DNA of 64,000 nt from Aptenodytes patagonicus (taxonomy: Eukaryota; Chordata; Aves; Sphenisciformes; Spheniscidae): contig NC_134982.1 in the NCBI RefSeq assembly GCF_965638725.1, positions 2,790,001 through 2,854,000 of the forward strand, read 5' to 3'. Below are positions 61,101 through 64,000 of the stretch, one piece after another. The notes beneath the pieces were generated by a model. That model made no database searches, had not been told where the DNA came from, and was given only the letters and a program-made list of their open reading frames with translations. A program made the translations under genes and the position numbers. Position 1 is the stretch's first letter. Every line of letters begins with the position of its first letter.

Positions 61101-63715
61101 TTTAATTCAAGTCTCACTAGCAGTCAGATTTATGAAGTAATTTAGTATCCAGACTTAAGAGGGAAGAGTGGACCATGGTAAGCAAAGACACATGGATCTG
61201 CTAAGAAAGAGACAACTATAACTTGATTACAAATACTAAAATATATTCAATTGAAAATACAGGAATTTCACATAACTCCAGCACGAAATGTACCCTCTTT
61301 CACCAACATACCAAAAAGAAAGTGTTTTAAAAAATGACAGCCATATAGTTAATCCAGCCTTCAACAGAGACCAGGCAACTTATAGCTTTTCTTCTCAGCT
61401 TAGATGAAACGAGCATTTCCTCCCTTGATTGTCCATGCGGAATAAATTGCCATAAAAAACGCACTAACACATCAACTCTGGGCAACAAAGTCCCCAGACC
61501 TAATACTTGAAGAGGACCTGGCCTGCTGCTTCAATTTGGTACGCTCTTCCCCTTGCTCTTCTTTAGCCATATTGACTGGTTCTTATTTAGGTCCTAAAAC
61601 ATATTTAGGATGTAGCTATGTGGTAGGACTGACCCAATCTATCAGCTCACTACTGCTAAAAAGGGGGGTCCCAAGCAGCTCCCCATTTCTGGCCACGCGC
61701 TTCTGCACCCTCCTTCGTTCAGCCCTTGTACGAGTCGTGCAGCAAGACAGCTCGCTGATCGACTCAGTAATCCAGCCGAAAATTAGCCCAGAGGCCGTTT
61801 TCTTGCAGGCTAGCAAGAACGAGTGGTTGTTTAGCCAGGCGAGCACCGGACCGGCACGCTGAGCTGGACCACGGGGGCACCGGGACCGCGGGGCACGGAG
61901 GAGCGAGGCTCCCTCCACGCTGGGAGCCTGCGCCGTCGATTCATCTCACACATCTACCCACACCCTCCGTCATTTGAATGGGAACTGGAGATATTCCTGA
62001 ATTCGCAGCAATTAACTAACCACACGAATGCAAAAATGTATTTACCGCTGGGATGGATAACCCAGTTCTGGAGCAGCGTGATCCAGCACTGCGGGGAGAT
62101 GAGCTGCGGCGGTGGGTGCACACATTTTGGGTTGCATAGGCTTTTGGATTGTCCCTTGGTTTTATTTCCATCCTTTGATTTTGTCATTTGCAGGTGGCAT
62201 CCAGTGAATTTCCACAAAGCCTTGAAGTTGTTCCCTAAACTTCGTATCACAACTGTGAATGGCTTGGAAATAGGAATTTTCGGTTGTTCCAGTGTGGAAG
62301 CAGACGTAGCAGAGGAGCTCAGGACAATGAAGAAAATTATTCTTTCACCGTATGAAACATAGACTTGCTGGAGTCTGCTCAGCTTTTGACTACATAAAGC
62401 AGAGCGTGGTAGCAAGATCTCTGCACCTGCCATTAATTTTTAACTTACAAAAGAAAAACAATTTATGGGGGGAAAGAACGTGCCACTGCACAATCTGTAG
62501 ACTCTGCCCGCTTTACACCATTTCTAAGAGAGAAGTCATAGAGATCAGTGAGTTTCTGCTCCAGAAGTCACGTTCTTCAAGTTTGCAACTCTTCCCGGTT
62601 TTTTTTTTTACAGAAATCAAAGACTTCCTCTACATTTGAAGCATATTTGAAGCACGAAATATTAATATTGGTGTAATTCAGTTCAGAGTTACCGTAACCG
62701 CAGGTAAGACAGAGTCTGTTTGAAGGGTGGGGATAAGACATCCAATTCAAGTCGATCCCTTTAGTCAAACACTAGGAGATCACGCTCCTTTTCTTTTTCT
62801 TCAAAGACCATTGCTTAAGTACAGCCAAGTACATTCTTAGCGAAGAAAACGTGGAGAGTATAGAAAAATTATCCGCAGGATTTAACTTCCTCATCTCCCC
62901 AGCTCGGTCTGGGTGAGGATTACCGCTGCACACAAACCACCCTCGAGCGGTGCACCATTTACAAGGGAGAGATCTTTAAAGTGGGAGTGTTTTCGGTTTT
63001 TGGAGCGTTGATATTCCACATTTGAAGCAGGGAGGGAAATTGTGTATTAAACCCGGTTCATTTTCCACCTGCATTACCATCAACTCAACAAAAGTAGGAG
63101 CACAAACGCTAGCAGCTGTACTTAAGCCTGTCAGAGTTTTCAGTGTTTATTAGAAAGCTATGGAGCGTTTCAGCTTGCAGGAATCCAGGCTAGGGGAAAC
63201 AGTTAGGTTTTCCAAAAGCCCCGATTTTACTTTTGACCAGAAAACTGAGCTAAAATTTGGGAAACTCCCAACTTGTAGTTTGGTTTGAGGAGGGAAGGAA
63301 AGGAGGTAAAGTTGGCCTACATGTCCCTTAACTGAAAGAATGAAGTCATTGCAGAAACAGACTGAGCTACGCATCGGTGAAATTCCTCCCGTAGGGGTAT
63401 TTCTACAAAGAGAAATATGCTTTTATCAGGATAACTTGTCTTTGAAAATGCACTTGGAGGAACACTTTAGGAAAGACTACTTGTCATCTGCCTACAGACT
63501 TCCAGAGCATACTTCCCAAACTTCACTGATGCAGGAAGTAAGTAGGCAAACTTAGGGCTCACACTTCAGAGCTTTAAATGAATCAAATTGTTAAGAGTGA
63601 TTCACTTCTGACAGGAAGCCTAAACTGTATTTGTTTATGAGAAAGCTTCATATGCAAAGGGAGAACCATAAGAGCTCCTCAACTTGAGCGTAGCAACACC
63701 CCCAGTTACAAACAC
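58143..63715. other. Intergenic DNA between SMAD4 promoter and upstream gene
   Basis: About 5.5 kb of mostly AT-rich single-copy-looking DNA hold a poly-A run near 58801-58816 and one short CR1 fragment. Overlapping sense/antisense open frames near 61536-61918 and 61954-62433 lack recognisable domains. No gene is supported. Confidence 0.6.
58905..59037 (-). mobile_element. CR1 LINE 3' terminal fragment, antisense
   Basis: On the + strand it starts with a triple TAGAATCA-type repeat, which is the CR1 3' end. It continues GGTTGGAAAAGACCTC and then GATCATCGAGTCCAACC, into the extreme end of ORF2 (the reverse of DEALRDMV). It is truncated at about 133 bp. Confidence 0.92.
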
Positions 63716-64000
63716 TTGGCAGAGTTATAAATACTTTATTAGTTTCAGTATAATAGTCCTCTTACACAGAAATCGGGTAACAAAATACTTACAAGTTACA
63801 AAATACTGTATACAAGTTTGAAGTAGATGTTATTCAAAAGCTTGTAACAGGCAAGTTATCTTCAATTCTGGCGCAGAACACAAGCCTTCCCGAGGGCTGT
63901 ATTAAGCCAAACGATCCAGTGCTCTGCTCTAGGAATCCGTGGTCCAAGGAAAACCCCTGGGCTGTGAAGACTCGCACCAGCCTGCACATTGGGTTTCTGG
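63716..64000 (-). other. ELAC1: 3' end of a - strand gene, probably ELAC1 3'UTR
   Basis: A - strand AATAAA at 63740-63735 sits in an A/T-rich context, with GC-balanced sequence to its right reaching the window edge. This looks like the last few hundred bases of a 3'UTR. In other vertebrates the gene upstream of SMAD4 in this orientation is ELAC1 (tRNase Z short form), so the name is inferred from synteny. No ELAC1 coding residues are visible in the window. Confidence 0.4.
63735..63740 (-). terminator. Polyadenylation signal of the right-edge - strand gene
   Basis: The + strand TTTATT reads AATAAA on the - strand, followed downstream by TATTTATAACTCTG. Cleavage would fall near 63715-63722. 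Confidence 0.5.

Noticed and set aside
61954-62433. 159-codon - strand ORF overlapping a 108-codon + strand ORF
   Set aside because: Both strands are open, neither shows a recognisable motif, and no promoter or splice sites support either.

Overview
The window is vertebrate nuclear DNA, almost certainly from a bird. Spliced genes with GT-AG introns, two CpG-island promoters and several 3'-anchored CR1 LINE copies (with the typical ATTCTATGA-type ends) all point that way. Two genes can be read with confidence: MEX3C on the + strand (two coding exons) and SMAD4 on the - strand (eleven coding exons). They are convergent. This is the arrangement at human 18q21 (ELAC1, SMAD4, MEX3C), so the - strand poly(A) signal at the right edge probably ends ELAC1. 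That last assignment rests on synteny alone.

Layout. 1-1690: upstream DNA with one CR1. 1690-2820: MEX3C CpG island and exon 1. 2821-17590: MEX3C intron 1 with one CR1. 17591-18816: MEX3C exon 2. 18817 to about 20725: MEX3C 3'UTR with three AATAAA signals. About 20730-28240: convergent intergenic DNA with two CR1 copies and a 20-bp tandem array of TTGGCA half-sites. About 28240-33230: probable long SMAD4 3'UTR. 33231-47114: SMAD4 coding exons. 47232-56887: SMAD4 intron 1. About 56570-57560: SMAD4 CpG island with a likely non-coding first exon and a palindromic NRF1-type site. 57520-58142: an unusual 31-bp-period C-rich minisatellite immediately upstream of the SMAD4 promoter. 58143-63715: intergenic DNA with one CR1 fragment. 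63716-64000: 3' end of a - strand gene.

Function. SMAD4 is the common-mediator SMAD of TGF-beta/BMP signalling; its MH1 and MH2 domains are complete here (551 residues, human 552). MEX3C is a two-KH-domain RNA-binding RING E3 ligase; it is complete here at 635 residues. No operon-like or functional link between the two is implied beyond conserved linkage.

The least ordinary structures are four. (i) The promoter-adjacent minisatellite, whose period is not a multiple of 3, so several reading frames on both strands stay open. (ii) A (CAA)n tract in the presumptive SMAD4 leader. (iii) A pair of six-codon upstream ORFs in good initiation context before MEX3C. (iv) A phase-compatible series of exon-like open segments on the - strand inside SMAD4 intron 1 that I cannot identify.
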